Assembly: GCF_900156075.1 (NCBI RefSeq)
Contig: NZ_FTMM01000013.1
Location: forward strand, 25,617 to 89,616
Reading direction: 5' to 3'
DNA: 64,000 nucleotides
DNA from: Chryseobacterium sp. RU37D
GTDB lineage: Bacteria; Bacteroidota; Bacteroidia; Flavobacteriales; Weeksellaceae
The notes under the pieces were generated by a model. It did no database searches, was not told the DNA's origin, and worked only from the letters and a program-made list of their open reading frames with translations. Both the position numbers and the translations under genes were made by a program. Within the stretch, counting starts at the first letter, position 1. Every line of letters begins with the position of its first letter. Positions 54,400-63,958 of the stretch are shown here, piece after piece.

Positions 54400-55090
54400 C
54401 ACGAATTTAAATTTTTTATCAGCATTATTACATCTTTCAGATCCTACGCTGCCAATCGGAGGGTATACCCATTCTAACGGACTGGAAACTTTTGTTCAGA
54501 AGAAAATTGTCCATGATAGGGTTACAGCTAAAGAATTTGTTGAAAATATGTTGCAGTATAATCTTAAATACAATGACGGAGCTTTTGTAAAACTGGCCTA
54601 CGAAGCGGTTGAGAATAATGATTTAAAATTATTATTAAATCTCGATAACGAATGTAATTCTTTAAAGTGTCCGAAAGAAATTCGCCAGGCAAGTCAGAAA
54701 TTAGGATTACGTTTAATCAAGATCTTTAAAAGAAGAGAAAATTTTCATCTAATGGAAGATTATGAGAAGGCCATTCACAATGGTGAAGCAAATTCGCATT
54801 ACTGCATTGTTTTCGGGATGTATGCAGCATTGATGAGAATTCCTTTGTATGAAGCTTTATTGGGGTTTTATTATACGTCGGTTGCCGGAATGATTACCAA
54901 TGCAGTAAAACTCGTTCCTCTCGGACAGCTGGATGGGCAGGATATTTTATTCTCATTATACCCGGTCATGGAAAAGACCGCTTTGGAAACTATTGAAATT
55001 GACAGAGATCTGATCGGGCTTTGTAACACTTCTTTTGACATCAGATGCATGCAGCATGAGAGGTTATATTCAAGATTGTATATGTCGTAA
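54392..55090 (+). CDS. ureF: urease accessory protein UreF
   Basis: UreF with UreD and UreG forms the activation complex. The all-helical 232-residue protein has LLHLSDPTLPIGGYTHSNGLE (conserved P-x-G-x(3)-S-x-G-L-E), EFVENMLQYNLKYNDG and AGMITNAVKLVPLGQLDGQ. It overlaps ureE by eight bases. A 195-base gap with an IS-like element separates it from ureG. Confidence 0.95.
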   Translation: MNSTNLNFLSALLHLSDPTLPIGGYTHSNGLETFVQKKIVHDRVTAKEFVENMLQYNLKYNDGAFVKLAYEAVENNDLKLLLNLDNECNSLKCPKEIRQASQKLGLRLIKIFKRRENFHLMEDYEKAIHNGEANSHYCIVFGMYAALMRIPLYEALLGFYYTSVAGMITNAVKLVPLGQLDGQDILFSLYPVMEKTALETIEIDRDLIGLCNTSFDIRCMQHERLYSRLYMS

Positions 55091-55118
55091 CGGTAAATAT
55101 AAAAGGGACAAAAATTGA

Positions 55119-55209
55119 GGCTGTCACAAAAGTACGCCCTCTCTCGGACTCCTAATTTTGTCATTTAAGAGATTCTCAGAGCATCATTAGTTTACCTTTT
55201 GAGACAGCC
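55119..55209. mobile_element. short element with IS-like terminal inverted repeats (MITE-like or IS remnant)
   Basis: GGCTGTCACAAAA (55119-55131) and TTTTGAGACAGCC (55197-55209) are inverted repeats that differ at one position. The 13-base end GGCTGTCTCAAAA resembles IS ends seen in Bacteroidota. The 91-bp interior has no coding frame. No clear target duplication was seen. It lies between ureF and ureG, where the other ure genes have overlaps or very short gaps, so it appears to be an insertion. Confidence 0.65.
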
Positions 55210-55285
55210 GAAATTTCAAAGAAATTTTGACGGGGGTGGTTCTATAAGTGAACTCTATAACATAAAAATTATATAAAATTAAAAA

Positions 55286-55924
55286 ATGGAAAACAGAAAA
55301 TACATAAAAGTAGGAGTAGCAGGGCCTGTAGGTTCAGGAAAGACTGCATTATTAGAGCGATTGAGCAGAAAAATGTTCGGAATTTATGATCTGGGCGTGA
55401 TCACGAATGATATTTACACAAAAGAAGATGCGGAGTTTATGGCCAAAAACAGCCTCCTTCCTCACGAAAGAATTATAGGTGTGGAAACGGGAGGGTGCCC
55501 TCACACGGCGATTCGTGAAGATGCAAGTATGAATCTGGAAGCGGTGGATGAAATGGCTGCACGTTTCCCGGAAATAGAGCTGATCCTGATAGAAAGTGGA
55601 GGGGACAACTTATCTGCAACTTTCAGTCCGGATCTTGCGGATGTTACTATCTTTATTATTGACGTAGCCGAAGGTGAAAAAATCCCAAGAAAAGGAGGGC
55701 CGGGAATTACAAGATCGGATTTGTTGATTATCAATAAAATAGACCTTGCACCACACGTAGGAGCAAGCCTCGAAGTAATGGAAAGAGACGCCAGAAGAAT
55801 GAGAAACGGAAATCCTTTCGTATTTACCAATCTTAAAACGGATGAAGGACTGGAAAAAGTAATCGGCTGGATAAAAAAATATGCTCTTCTGGAAGAAATT
55901 GAAGAACCGGAATTGGTAAGATAA
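55286..55924 (+). CDS. ureG: urease accessory GTPase UreG
   Basis: UreG is the SIMIBI GTPase that drives nickel insertion. The 212 residues have the P-loop [18 protein letters not shown] (about 7-24), the metal-binding Cys-Pro-His motif in [16 protein letters not shown], the switch [17 protein letters not shown] and the guanine motif [12 protein letters not shown]. It abuts ureD. It has a separate leader after the inserted element, and an A/T-rich stretch before its start could contain a new promoter. Confidence 0.96.
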   Translation: MENRKYIKVGVAGPVGSGKTALLERLSRKMFGIYDLGVITNDIYTKEDAEFMAKNSLLPHERIIGVETGGCPHTAIREDASMNLEAVDEMAARFPEIELILIESGGDNLSATFSPDLADVTIFIIDVAEGEKIPRKGGPGITRSDLLIINKIDLAPHVGASLEVMERDARRMRNGNPFVFTNLKTDEGLEKVIGWIKKYALLEEIEEPELVR

Positions 55925-56713
55925 ATGGATAGTCATTTAAAAATCATCACAGGATTCAAAAGCGGGAAGTCTTATGTAAAAGACCTGTATGTTTCGCTGC
56001 CGTTCAGAGTAGTATCTGTGGGACAGCGGAAGGACGACAACAAATTATATCAGATGGTAATGAGCTCTTCGCCCGGGATTTTAGACGGGGATCATTATCA
56101 TCTGAACATCAGTCTGGAAAAAGGTTCCGCGCTGCAGCTCCAGTCACAGTCTTACCAAAGGCTTTTCAATATGAAGGATAAAGCAGAACAGGAGCTGAAT
56201 GTTTCTATGGAAGATGAAACATCTTTCGCCTATGTTCCGCATCCGGTGGTGCCACATGAAGAATCTAATTTTAAAAGTAAAGCTAAAATTAATATCGGCA
56301 AAAACAGCCAGATCATCATCAGCGAAATCATTACCTGCGGTAGAAAGCATTACGGAGAAGTTTTTAAGCTGAAACGTTTCCAGAATCTGATGGAAATTTA
56401 TCATGATGATAGGCTGATTGTAAAAGATAATGTCCTGATTCAGCCGGATCTGATCCCTGTCAGCCGGATCGGGAATCTTGAGGATTATACCCATCAGGGA
56501 ACCTTGATTTTCTTCAGTACAAAATCTGTTGTTGAAAAAGATCAATTGATAGAAACCATTGTGGAATTATCAGAACAGTTTAAAGAAGAAATGGAAGTAG
56601 GTGTTTCAGCGATGGAAGGGAGCGGATTTGTCGTAAGAGCTTTGGGACACGGCGGTGAAGTAATGTACCATTTCTTCCTGCAGATTCAGGATATTCTCTG
56701 GAATTTAAATTAA
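55925..56713 (+). CDS. ureD: urease accessory protein UreD
   Basis: UreD (UreH of Helicobacter) is the scaffold that binds apo-urease and UreF. The 262 residues show weak but typical conservation: SSPGILDGDHYHLNISLEKGSALQLQSQSYQRLF, YVPHPVVPHEESNFKSK and SEIITCGRKHYGEVFKL. Its ATG follows directly on the ureG stop. The family varies widely; order and motifs make the call safe. Confidence 0.92.
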   Translation: MDSHLKIITGFKSGKSYVKDLYVSLPFRVVSVGQRKDDNKLYQMVMSSSPGILDGDHYHLNISLEKGSALQLQSQSYQRLFNMKDKAEQELNVSMEDETSFAYVPHPVVPHEESNFKSKAKINIGKNSQIIISEIITCGRKHYGEVFKLKRFQNLMEIYHDDRLIVKDNVLIQPDLIPVSRIGNLEDYTHQGTLIFFSTKSVVEKDQLIETIVELSEQFKEEMEVGVSAMEGSGFVVRALGHGGEVMYHFFLQIQDILWNLN

Positions 56714-56719
56714 ATAAAA

Positions 56720-57421
56720 ATGAATACTACCGTTTGGGCGCTTTTATTGAGTGCCGTTTCGATAAGTTTTATACATACGGCTTCCGGGCCGGACCATTAT
56801 CTGCCTTTTATTGTTATTTCAAAATCAAAAAAATGGAATGCAGTGAAGACATCTGTTTTAACAGTGCTTTGCGGCTTTGGCCATGTGTTAAGTTCTCTAA
56901 TATTGGGTTTTATCGGGGTTTTCCTAGGGTGGCAGCTGAATAAAATTTCATGGTTTCAGAATTTGAGAGGAAATTTTTCTGGCTGGGCTTTGCTGATTTT
57001 CGGAGGAATTTATCTGATTTACGGATTAGTTCAGGCCATTAGAAACAAGCCGCATAAACATTTTGATGTCATGGGCGACGATGTCTATGTCTACGAACAC
57101 AATCACAGCGAAGTCGTAATGCCTCAGAAAAGGATAAAAGTAACCCCATTGGTTCTGTTTATGATCTTTGTAATGGGGCCGAGCGAACCGCTGATCCCGC
57201 TGTTATTTTATTCGGGGGTAAAGCATTCTTCGTCAGAAATTCTGGTCTTGGTCACCTCATTTACTTTAACCACAGTCCTCACCATGCTCGGAATGGTTCT
57301 TTTGGGACGTTACGGATATTCTGCATTATTCAACACTGAAAAACTTGAAAGGTATATGGGTGTAATAAGTGGTGCAGTCGTTACGGTCTGCGGAATCGGG
57401 ATGGTTTTTTTAGGATGGTAA
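56720..57421 (+). CDS. UreH-like membrane protein, probable nickel transporter
   Basis: The 233-residue protein has about six membrane helices and a HTASGPDHYLPF motif in helix 1, which resembles the His/Asp signatures of nickel permeases (NiCoT, UreH, RcnA). A cytoplasmic or periplasmic loop rich in His (NKPHKHFDVMGDDVYVYEHNHSE) could bind metal, and the second half repeats a GPSEPLIPLLFYSG motif. It follows ureD by six bases. Nickel uptake for urease is the likely role; direction and metal are inferred. Confidence 0.7.
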   Translation: MNTTVWALLLSAVSISFIHTASGPDHYLPFIVISKSKKWNAVKTSVLTVLCGFGHVLSSLILGFIGVFLGWQLNKISWFQNLRGNFSGWALLIFGGIYLIYGLVQAIRNKPHKHFDVMGDDVYVYEHNHSEVVMPQKRIKVTPLVLFMIFVMGPSEPLIPLLFYSGVKHSSSEILVLVTSFTLTTVLTMLGMVLLGRYGYSALFNTEKLERYMGVISGAVVTVCGIGMVFLGW

Positions 57422-57484
57422 TTAATAACAATAATAATTTAAATCAACCTTCTAAACTCTAACTCCTAAATTTTAAATCACATT

Positions 57485-58366
57485 ATGGATAATTTTTTTC
57501 AAAAAATCTCTTTTATAGATAATATTTTAAAAGGTATCGGGCAGATTATGCTTCAGGAAAACCGATGGACAGGACTTCTTTTCCTGATCGGGATTTTCAT
57601 GGGAAGCTGGCAGGGCGGGGTAGCGGTCGTACTTGCAACAGCAGTGGGAACTTTTACCGCTATGACGCTGAAATATGATGAGTCTGAGATCAATGCCGGT
57701 TTGTATGGTTTCAGTGCAGCTCTTGTAGGGGTTGCTTTATCTTTTGTATTTCAAACGACTGTTTTGATTTGGGTGCTTATCTGCCTGGGAAGTGCTTTGG
57801 CAGCTGTTATTCAGCATTTTTTTATCAGGAGAAAAATTCCTGTTTTCACATTTCCGTTTATCATAATTACATGGATATGTATTTTTGCTGTGCATCATTT
57901 TACAAAGATTCCACCATCAGAAATGATTTCTGCTAAAATGGGACCTTCTGATGAATTTTTTACCAGTCTTAATGCTTTCGGAGAAGTTATTTTCCAGGGA
58001 GGGATTTTATCCGGAGTTATCTTTTTTATAGCTGTTTATATCAGTTCGCCCGTTAGTGCGCTGTATGGTTTTGCAGGTTCTATGATAGGAGCGTATATTT
58101 CTCATATTCATGGTGAATCGATTGATAAAATTCACATGGGGTTATTTGGTTTCAATGCGGTGCTTTCTGCAATTGTTTTTTCAGGACAAAAGAAAACCGA
58201 TGGGCTTTGGGTGGTGATCTCCGTGCTTATTACAGTAATTATTGATGATTTTTTAGTAGATAATAATATGCTGGCTGAGTTTGGCGGAGTACTTACTTTT
58301 CCTTTTGTAGCTGGAACATGGATTACCCTTTTAATTAAAAAAATATTTGACAAAAACATTCAATAG
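57485..58366 (+). CDS. urea transporter
   Basis: This 293-residue inner-membrane protein has about ten helices in two homologous halves, as in the bacterial UT family. Typical segments are GQIMLQENRWTGLLFLIGIFMG, NAGLYGFSAALVGVALSF, PFIIITWICIF and FNAVLSAIVF. It forms a trimeric urea channel. Its place directly after the UreH-like gene (63-base gap) fits urea supply to the cytoplasmic urease. Confidence 0.88.
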   Translation: MDNFFQKISFIDNILKGIGQIMLQENRWTGLLFLIGIFMGSWQGGVAVVLATAVGTFTAMTLKYDESEINAGLYGFSAALVGVALSFVFQTTVLIWVLICLGSALAAVIQHFFIRRKIPVFTFPFIIITWICIFAVHHFTKIPPSEMISAKMGPSDEFFTSLNAFGEVIFQGGILSGVIFFIAVYISSPVSALYGFAGSMIGAYISHIHGESIDKIHMGLFGFNAVLSAIVFSGQKKTDGLWVVISVLITVIIDDFLVDNNMLAEFGGVLTFPFVAGTWITLLIKKIFDKNIQ

Positions 58367-58408
58367 CAGATACATTTATAAAATCAATTATTTTTACTTT
58401 AAATTGAG

Positions 58409-60655
58409 ATGAAGAGAAATCAAAAAGCAGCTCTATTTCTGGCGCTGGTTTTCAGTGGAAAAATCTGGGCTCAGGATACAGAAAGAAAAATGCTGCTGAA
58501 AGATGCCGAGGATAAATTTCCTGTTTCTGATGCAATAATAAAATATAACCACGGAAACAATCATACCCATTCTGATATGGCAGGTTCATTTGATTTTATA
58601 GTAAAATCTTATCCGGACACACTGATAATCAGCCATCAGGGATATGAGGATATGAAACTGGAAGTTAAGAATGAAGATGATAAAAATAAAGTAATCTTTT
58701 TGCAGCACAAACCTTATCACATTTCTGAAGTTTCCATAAGCCATTCTTCTTTTTTAGCGGCTATTACCAAGGTTGATCTTAATAAATTTCCTGTTAATTC
58801 CGCTCAGGATTTATTAAGAAAAGTTCCAGGATTATTTATTGCACAGCACGCAGGTGGAGGAAAAGCAGAGCAGCTTTTTCTACGCGGTTTCGATGCCGAC
58901 CACGGTACAGATGTAAGTGTAAATTTTGACGGAATGCCCGTAAATATTGTTTCTCATGCGCACGGGCAGGGATATTCCGACCTTCATTTTGTGATACCTG
59001 AAACGGTAAATAATATTGATTTCGGAAAAGGAGCTTATTATATGGACCGAGGAGATTTTGATACCGCTGGATATGTTGATTTTCAAACTTATAATGGGTT
59101 GAAAAACAGTGTAGTAAAAATAGAGGGAGGCTCATTTAATTCAAAAAGAATTTTGGGAATGTTCAATATTCTTGATGATGATAAAGGAAGAAAAAATGCG
59201 TATTTAGCTGCGGAATACAACTATACAGACGGGCCATTTGATGTAAAACAAAATTTTAACAGGATTAATATCTTTGGAAAATATAATCAATGGATTACTG
59301 ATAATGATTATTTTAATATTCAGTTTTCCACCTTTAATTCTTCATGGAATGCATCCGGACAAATTCCTGAAAGGGCTGTTGATCAAGGAATAATAGACCG
59401 GTGGGGGAGTATAGATCCTACGGAAGGAGGCAAAACATCCAGGACAAATCTTCAAATAAATTTTAAGCATATCATTTCAGATTCTGAACAAATTGATATT
59501 ATGGGATTTTATTCTAAGTATAATTTTAACCTATATTCAAATTTTACTTTTTATTTAAAAGATCCAGAACATGGTGACGAGATTCAGCAGACTGATGGAA
59601 GAAATATTTACGGCACAGAAATAAAATACACGAAAAACTTTTCGTTTCCTAAGAGCTCATTACAATGGGTTTCAGGTACTGGATTCAGAAGTGATGATAT
59701 CAATACATTGCAGTTGAATCATGTATATCACAGAGATTTAATAGTCGGGAAAATGGCAGATGCAACTGGTGTGGAAACCAACCTCCATGCCTTCTCAGGC
59801 TTAATATGGAAAGCCGGAAGATGGATCATTAATCCCGCTTTAAGGATCGACCATTTCATATTCAATTTTCATAATCTGATGAATACGGAGCAGCTGCCTT
59901 CCGGGCAATCAAAGGAAAAAACAAGATTAAGTCCCAAATTAAACTTTTCTTTTTCCCAAAATGACCATGTTTTATGGTTTTTGAAAACCGGCATGGGCTT
60001 CCATTCCAACGATATTCGTGTTGTTGTACCTAATAAAAATGAAAATACACTGCCGTATTCTATAGGAGGAGACTTCGGTGTAAGGCTGCATCCCTTTAAA
60101 TCTTTGATTATTACCCCCACATTATGGTATATGTTCCTGCAGCAGGAATTTGTCTATGTCGGGGATGATGCAGTGGTGGAACCTTCCGGGAAATCGCGTC
60201 GTTTCGGAGCTGATTTGGGAGTCCGTTTTCAGCCTTTGGATTATTTTTATGTAAATGCAGACATTAATTATTCTCACGCAAGATTCATTGGAGAACAAAA
60301 AGGTGAGGATTATATTCCGCTTGCTCCGGTGATGACAAGTACAGGCTCTGTAAATTGGGATTTTCTTCCAGGGTTTTCTCTAGGTCTGCAGTATCGGTAC
60401 CTGGGTGAAAGACCGGCTGTTGAAGATAATAGTATTAAAACAAAAGCATATTTCGTTAATGATTTAATATTGTCTTACAACCATAAAAACTGGGGTGCCA
60501 ATATTCAGATCAATAATCTTTTTAATGTAAAATGGAATGAAGCGCAATTTGCTACGGAAACTCGCCTTAAAGATGAGGCAGAACCTATTACAGATCTTAC
60601 ATATACTCCCGGGAACCCGCTTGGGCTAAAAGTGGGCTTGTACTATAAGTTTTAA
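58409..60655 (+). CDS. TonB-dependent receptor of the urease locus
   Basis: The 748 residues include a signal peptide (LALVFSGKIWAQ) and an N-terminal carboxypeptidase-regulatory-like domain (about 25-100, with a His-rich NHGNNHTHSDMAGSF). A plug follows (about 110-230, QDLLRKVPGLFIAQHAGGGKAEQLFLRGFDADHGTD and VDFQTYNG), then a 22-strand-type barrel ending LGLKVGLYYKF. Several His lie in the plug (QHAGGG, SHAHGQGYSDLHF). It sits 42 bases after the urea transporter. Uptake of nickel or a nickel chelate for urease is a reasonable inference; other ligands cannot be excluded. Confidence 0.85.
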   Translation: MKRNQKAALFLALVFSGKIWAQDTERKMLLKDAEDKFPVSDAIIKYNHGNNHTHSDMAGSFDFIVKSYPDTLIISHQGYEDMKLEVKNEDDKNKVIFLQHKPYHISEVSISHSSFLAAITKVDLNKFPVNSAQDLLRKVPGLFIAQHAGGGKAEQLFLRGFDADHGTDVSVNFDGMPVNIVSHAHGQGYSDLHFVIPETVNNIDFGKGAYYMDRGDFDTAGYVDFQTYNGLKNSVVKIEGGSFNSKRILGMFNILDDDKGRKNAYLAAEYNYTDGPFDVKQNFNRINIFGKYNQWITDNDYFNIQFSTFNSSWNASGQIPERAVDQGIIDRWGSIDPTEGGKTSRTNLQINFKHIISDSEQIDIMGFYSKYNFNLYSNFTFYLKDPEHGDEIQQTDGRNIYGTEIKYTKNFSFPKSSLQWVSGTGFRSDDINTLQLNHVYHRDLIVGKMADATGVETNLHAFSGLIWKAGRWIINPALRIDHFIFNFHNLMNTEQLPSGQSKEKTRLSPKLNFSFSQNDHVLWFLKTGMGFHSNDIRVVVPNKNENTLPYSIGGDFGVRLHPFKSLIITPTLWYMFLQQEFVYVGDDAVVEPSGKSRRFGADLGVRFQPLDYFYVNADINYSHARFIGEQKGEDYIPLAPVMTSTGSVNWDFLPGFSLGLQYRYLGERPAVEDNSIKTKAYFVNDLILSYNHKNWGANIQINNLFNVKWNEAQFATETRLKDEAEPITDLTYTPGNPLGLKVGLYYKF

Positions 60656-60788
60656 AATTCTCATTCTTAAAATAAAGACTCTTCTTCTAACCTGTTGACA
60701 GTCTTAAAATTAAAATTAAATTAAAATTTTAAAAAATAGGATTTTTTGCACTTAATTTGTTTAGGATCACAATTATTTAAATAAACTT

Positions 60789-61679
60789 ATGGAGGTACTT
60801 TCCAATTTTCAGTATAAAAAACTTTTTCTTCCGAATATTACGGAGCGGATTCTGGCCAATAATGCAGATATACAGCTTTACAGGCTAGAAAATTACCTTA
60901 AAGGAATTCTGATGCCGGTCATACCTTACCGTACGACTTTTAATTTCATTATTTTTGTTACAAATGGAAGAATTAAACAATATCTTGAAAATAAAGAGTA
61001 TGTAGCCGAAAAAGGAGGAGTTATTTTTATCAAACAGGGAACGATTACTGCTACACTGGAGCTTTCCGATGATATTGAGGGTTTCTTCCTGGCTTACGAA
61101 AATAATATTTTATCTGAACAGGAGCTTCCGAAGTATAAAAACAGTATCTTCTTCATGAATCCTTTTTTGGAAATGAATAGCCTTACGTACGAAATGGTAA
61201 CCCAGCTTCTTCCCATCATGGAGCAGGAGCTCTGGCTGAATAATCTCAATGTAAATGATGTGGTAATCACCATGCTGCACCTTATCTTGGTAAAGATGTT
61301 GAATATGGATGCCAACTCGAATCATAAATCTGCCACCCGCCCAATGGAACTGTCGCTAAGGTTCAGGGATTTGCTTTTCAAGTACCATGTAGATGAAAAA
61401 AGAGTTGCTTTTTATGCGCAAAAACTATCTGTCACGGAAAGCTATCTGAATAAATGTGTAAAAAATGTCACCCAAAAATCTCCAAAACAATGGATAAACG
61501 AAATTGATATTAATTACAGCAAAGCACTTCTTCTCTCGAGTAAAGATATTGCGGAGATCGCTTATGAGCTTAATTTTCATACGGCTTCACACTTTACGCA
61601 GCTTTTCAAAAAAATTTCAGGAATAACCCCGAAGGAGTACAGAACACAGTTTTCAAAGGAGAGAATTCCGGCTAAATAA
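60789..61679 (+). CDS. AraC-family regulator at the end of the urease locus
   Basis: The 296-residue protein has an N-terminal cupin-like sensor part (NFIIFVTNGRIKQYLENKEYVAEKGGVIFIKQGTI) and a C-terminal double helix-turn-helix domain (about 190-290). There the first HTH is VAFYAQKLSVTESYLNKCVKNVT and the second IAYELNFHTASHFTQLFKKISGITPKEYR, the AraC signature. It lies 133 bases after the TonB receptor on the same strand and probably regulates that receptor or the urease genes. The effector is unknown. Confidence 0.88.
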   Translation: MEVLSNFQYKKLFLPNITERILANNADIQLYRLENYLKGILMPVIPYRTTFNFIIFVTNGRIKQYLENKEYVAEKGGVIFIKQGTITATLELSDDIEGFFLAYENNILSEQELPKYKNSIFFMNPFLEMNSLTYEMVTQLLPIMEQELWLNNLNVNDVVITMLHLILVKMLNMDANSNHKSATRPMELSLRFRDLLFKYHVDEKRVAFYAQKLSVTESYLNKCVKNVTQKSPKQWINEIDINYSKALLLSSKDIAEIAYELNFHTASHFTQLFKKISGITPKEYRTQFSKERIPAK

Positions 61680-61701
61680 TATAAAATCAAATTGATTAAA
61701 C

Positions 61702-62805
61702 TTACAGCTTCTCATTTTCCAGAATTTTCAAAACGAGCTTTTCCTCTTGGGCTAAGTTGGCTTTACCGTCATTTTCTTCTATTTTTTCCAGCTCGTCAAG
61801 ATATTTTTTGATGGTATTATTTTCATAAAGGTTAATTACCAAAGGATGTATATAATATTTTCTGCAGACCGTACTTGTATTTCCAAGATGCGAAGCTACA
61901 ATTTCTAAGGCTTCTTTTACCTTTTTTTTATATTCCGTGTGAGTTTCCGCATAGCCTATTTCTTTAAAAGCAATTAAAGCGCTTACGGTTCCGGACCACG
62001 TTCTGAAATCTTTAGCCGTAAAATCTTCCCCGCTTATTTCCTTAATATAGTCATTCACCATCCCGGAGTCTACAGAATGGCGGTTTCCATCCTCATCAAT
62101 AAACTGAAAAAGCTCCTTTCCGGGAATATCTTTACATTTCTGAACCAGACGGGCCAATCTTTTACTTTTAAGGTCGATATCATGCATAACGCCTTTTTTA
62201 CCCTTAAAATGAAAAGTAATTTTCTGTCCCTGAATTTTTACATGTTTATCCTTTAAAGTTGTTAAGCCAAAAGAGCCATAGAGTTTTTCATAAGCATTAT
62301 TCCCGATTCTGATGTTGGTTCTTTGCATTAAACTTACAATTAATGCCAGGATTTTCCTTTTTTCAAAATTCCTTAATGCTAGGTCCTGCTCAATCTGAAG
62401 TCTCATCTGAGGCAGCGCATACCCAAACTGAAGCATTCTGTAAAATTTAGTATGATTTCTTAAAGCACTCCATAGAGGATGATAGCGGTACTGCTTTCTT
62501 TTTTTAACATCGAATCCCGTTGCCTGAAGATGCCCGTTGTCTAAAGCACAGATCCATACATTTTCCCAAGCCGGTGGAATTACCAGCTTGTTGATTCTTG
62601 TGATCTCGTCTTTGTCTTTAATTCTTTCGCCGTTCTTGTAATAAGAATATTTTTTTCCTGTTTTCTTACGAGTGATACCGGCCGTTTCTGCATCGGAGGT
62701 ATAAATGAGATGTACCGCCTTTGCAGAAGCCTCCGGATCTTTCATAATCTTGACAATCTTTGAGGGTTTCAGATGGGAAATGATCTCTAAGTCTGAATTT
62801 TCCAT
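61702..62805 (-). CDS. DNA topoisomerase IB (poxvirus type)
   Basis: The 367 residues include the N-terminal domain (LVIPPAWENVWICALDNGHLQATGFDVKKRKQYRYHPLWS) and the catalytic domain. Arg-rich pieces, Lys in KGKKGVMHDIDL, KDFRTWSGTVSALIAF and the nucleophile Tyr in TSTVCRKYYIHP are present. It relaxes supercoils by a 3'-phosphotyrosyl intermediate. Such bacterial topoisomerases are an accessory class. It is convergent with the AraC gene and transcribed alone. Confidence 0.92.
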   Translation of the reverse strand: MENSDLEIISHLKPSKIVKIMKDPEASAKAVHLIYTSDAETAGITRKKTGKKYSYYKNGERIKDKDEITRINKLVIPPAWENVWICALDNGHLQATGFDVKKRKQYRYHPLWSALRNHTKFYRMLQFGYALPQMRLQIEQDLALRNFEKRKILALIVSLMQRTNIRIGNNAYEKLYGSFGLTTLKDKHVKIQGQKITFHFKGKKGVMHDIDLKSKRLARLVQKCKDIPGKELFQFIDEDGNRHSVDSGMVNDYIKEISGEDFTAKDFRTWSGTVSALIAFKEIGYAETHTEYKKKVKEALEIVASHLGNTSTVCRKYYIHPLVINLYENNTIKKYLDELEKIEENDGKANLAQEEKLVLKILENEKL

Positions 62806-62819
62806 AAGATTTGATTTGG

Positions 62820-62987
62820 TTAAGAGTTTCTACCCCTTGAAAATAGCCATAAAATAATAGCTATTACGCCAACTACTAATATAATTCCCCACCACATTCC
62901 TGCTTTAAAGATTGTCTCTACCGCTTCACAACTTGTAAGAGTTAATAAACTCAATATCGTCATACTGTATAAGCTCCATTTTTTCAT
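62820..62987 (-). CDS. small lipoprotein with one membrane helix (55 residues)
   Basis: A short minus-strand gene starts MKKWSLYSMTILSLLTLTSC, a signal with Cys20 in a lipobox-like LTSC. It continues EAVETIFKAGMWWG and a hydrophobic helix (IILVVGVIAIILWLF) with a basic end. I recall very similar small proteins from Chryseobacterium, often labelled phosphatidate cytidylyltransferase without reason. The helix could make it an inner-membrane protein. It lies 14 bases before the topoisomerase start and 28 after the DUF6526 gene, so these genes may be one unit. Confidence 0.7.
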   Translation of the reverse strand: MKKWSLYSMTILSLLTLTSCEAVETIFKAGMWWGIILVVGVIAIILWLFSRGRNS

Positions 62988-63015
62988 GATAATTTATTTT
63001 TTGGTGTTTATTATT

Positions 63016-63453
63016 CTAAATTCTATAATGGTCAGCCCGCCAGTTTTTGATTGATTTTTTTATTTCATTCCCTGAAATATTTTCATGAAGTGCCTTATAC
63101 AGCAATTCCCTAAATTCATCATCGTAAGCAAACCTCAATGCCGCAATCTGGTCAAATGTTAGTTTTTCATCGACTTCATCAGATCTCTGTCCGAAAATCT
63201 CAAAATACCGCTGCTTAAACTCCAGCCGTACCAAACGGTTCTGAATTCCCAGCGCATAATGCTGTCTAACCATAATTGCCAAATAGAAAAGCAGAAAAAT
63301 AACAATTGAAAATAAAATCCAGACCTGCTTATTACCTTTATCATTAAAAATTTGTGAAATCCCAAAAAATTCCATTATAATCAACAACGGAAGATATATA
63401 AAATGGTGTGGAGTATAAAATTTCCTATGATTTTTATAATTCTGATTTTCCAT
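63016..63453 (-). CDS. DUF6526 family membrane protein
   Basis: The 145-residue protein begins MENQNYKNHRKFYTPHHFIYLPL, the head typical of DUF6526, then has two membrane helices (about 17-37 and 44-64). A cytoplasmic tail follows with LGIQNRLVRLEFKQRYFEI and TFDQIAALRFAYDDEFRELLYKALHE. Members are of unknown function, found mostly in Bacteroidota. It is the first gene of a possible unit with the small lipoprotein and topoisomerase IB. Confidence 0.75.
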   Translation of the reverse strand: MENQNYKNHRKFYTPHHFIYLPLLIIMEFFGISQIFNDKGNKQVWILFSIVIFLLFYLAIMVRQHYALGIQNRLVRLEFKQRYFEIFGQRSDEVDEKLTFDQIAALRFAYDDEFRELLYKALHENISGNEIKKSIKNWRADHYRI

Positions 63454-63958
63454 ATTGTATAATATAGCAAGAACCTTTCCAAAATGTTAATTTTTTAATA
63501 ATAATTTTCTTTTGTGGTAACTAAATATTGTTATTTTTTCAGAAACTAATTAAAATTTTTTAAATAATAATAAGATATTAAAACGCTCATATGTGATTCA
63601 TTTCATCAGCAAAATCTGACAGAGAAAATAAAGCAATCCTTTATTTCAAAAACGAAAACATATTTACATATTCATATTATAAATTAGGAATAGATTTTTC
63701 TTTGAAATGTATAAATTGATTTTAAAACATTCTAAAAAGTTTAACGAAAACCATACATCATTGCAAAGAGCACATTGATTCTGTGCTGATTTTGTTGAAT
63801 TAAAGCAATCTGAAAGCCTTTCTCAGCCTGCATTTAGAAGCGATCCTCGTTCAAACCTTGAAGATTTAGAAATTTGCCACCCTCCAGTCGCAGACTCGCC
63901 AACGCTCAATCGCCCAACTCACTCACCAGTTCACTAACAAATCCTTCATCTATCAAAC
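63454..63958. other. AT-rich intergenic region with a C-rich patch
   Basis: About 500 bases without a credible gene. The first 400 are AT-rich; 63875-63945 is a pyrimidine- and C-rich stretch with repeated CAACTC, CTCGCC and CTCAC words, unlike the surroundings. Confidence 0.5.

Noticed and set aside
55210..55285. Direct repeats as target duplication around the MITE-like element
   Set aside because: Flanking bases (TTGA on the left, GAAA on the right) do not match, so no duplication can be claimed.
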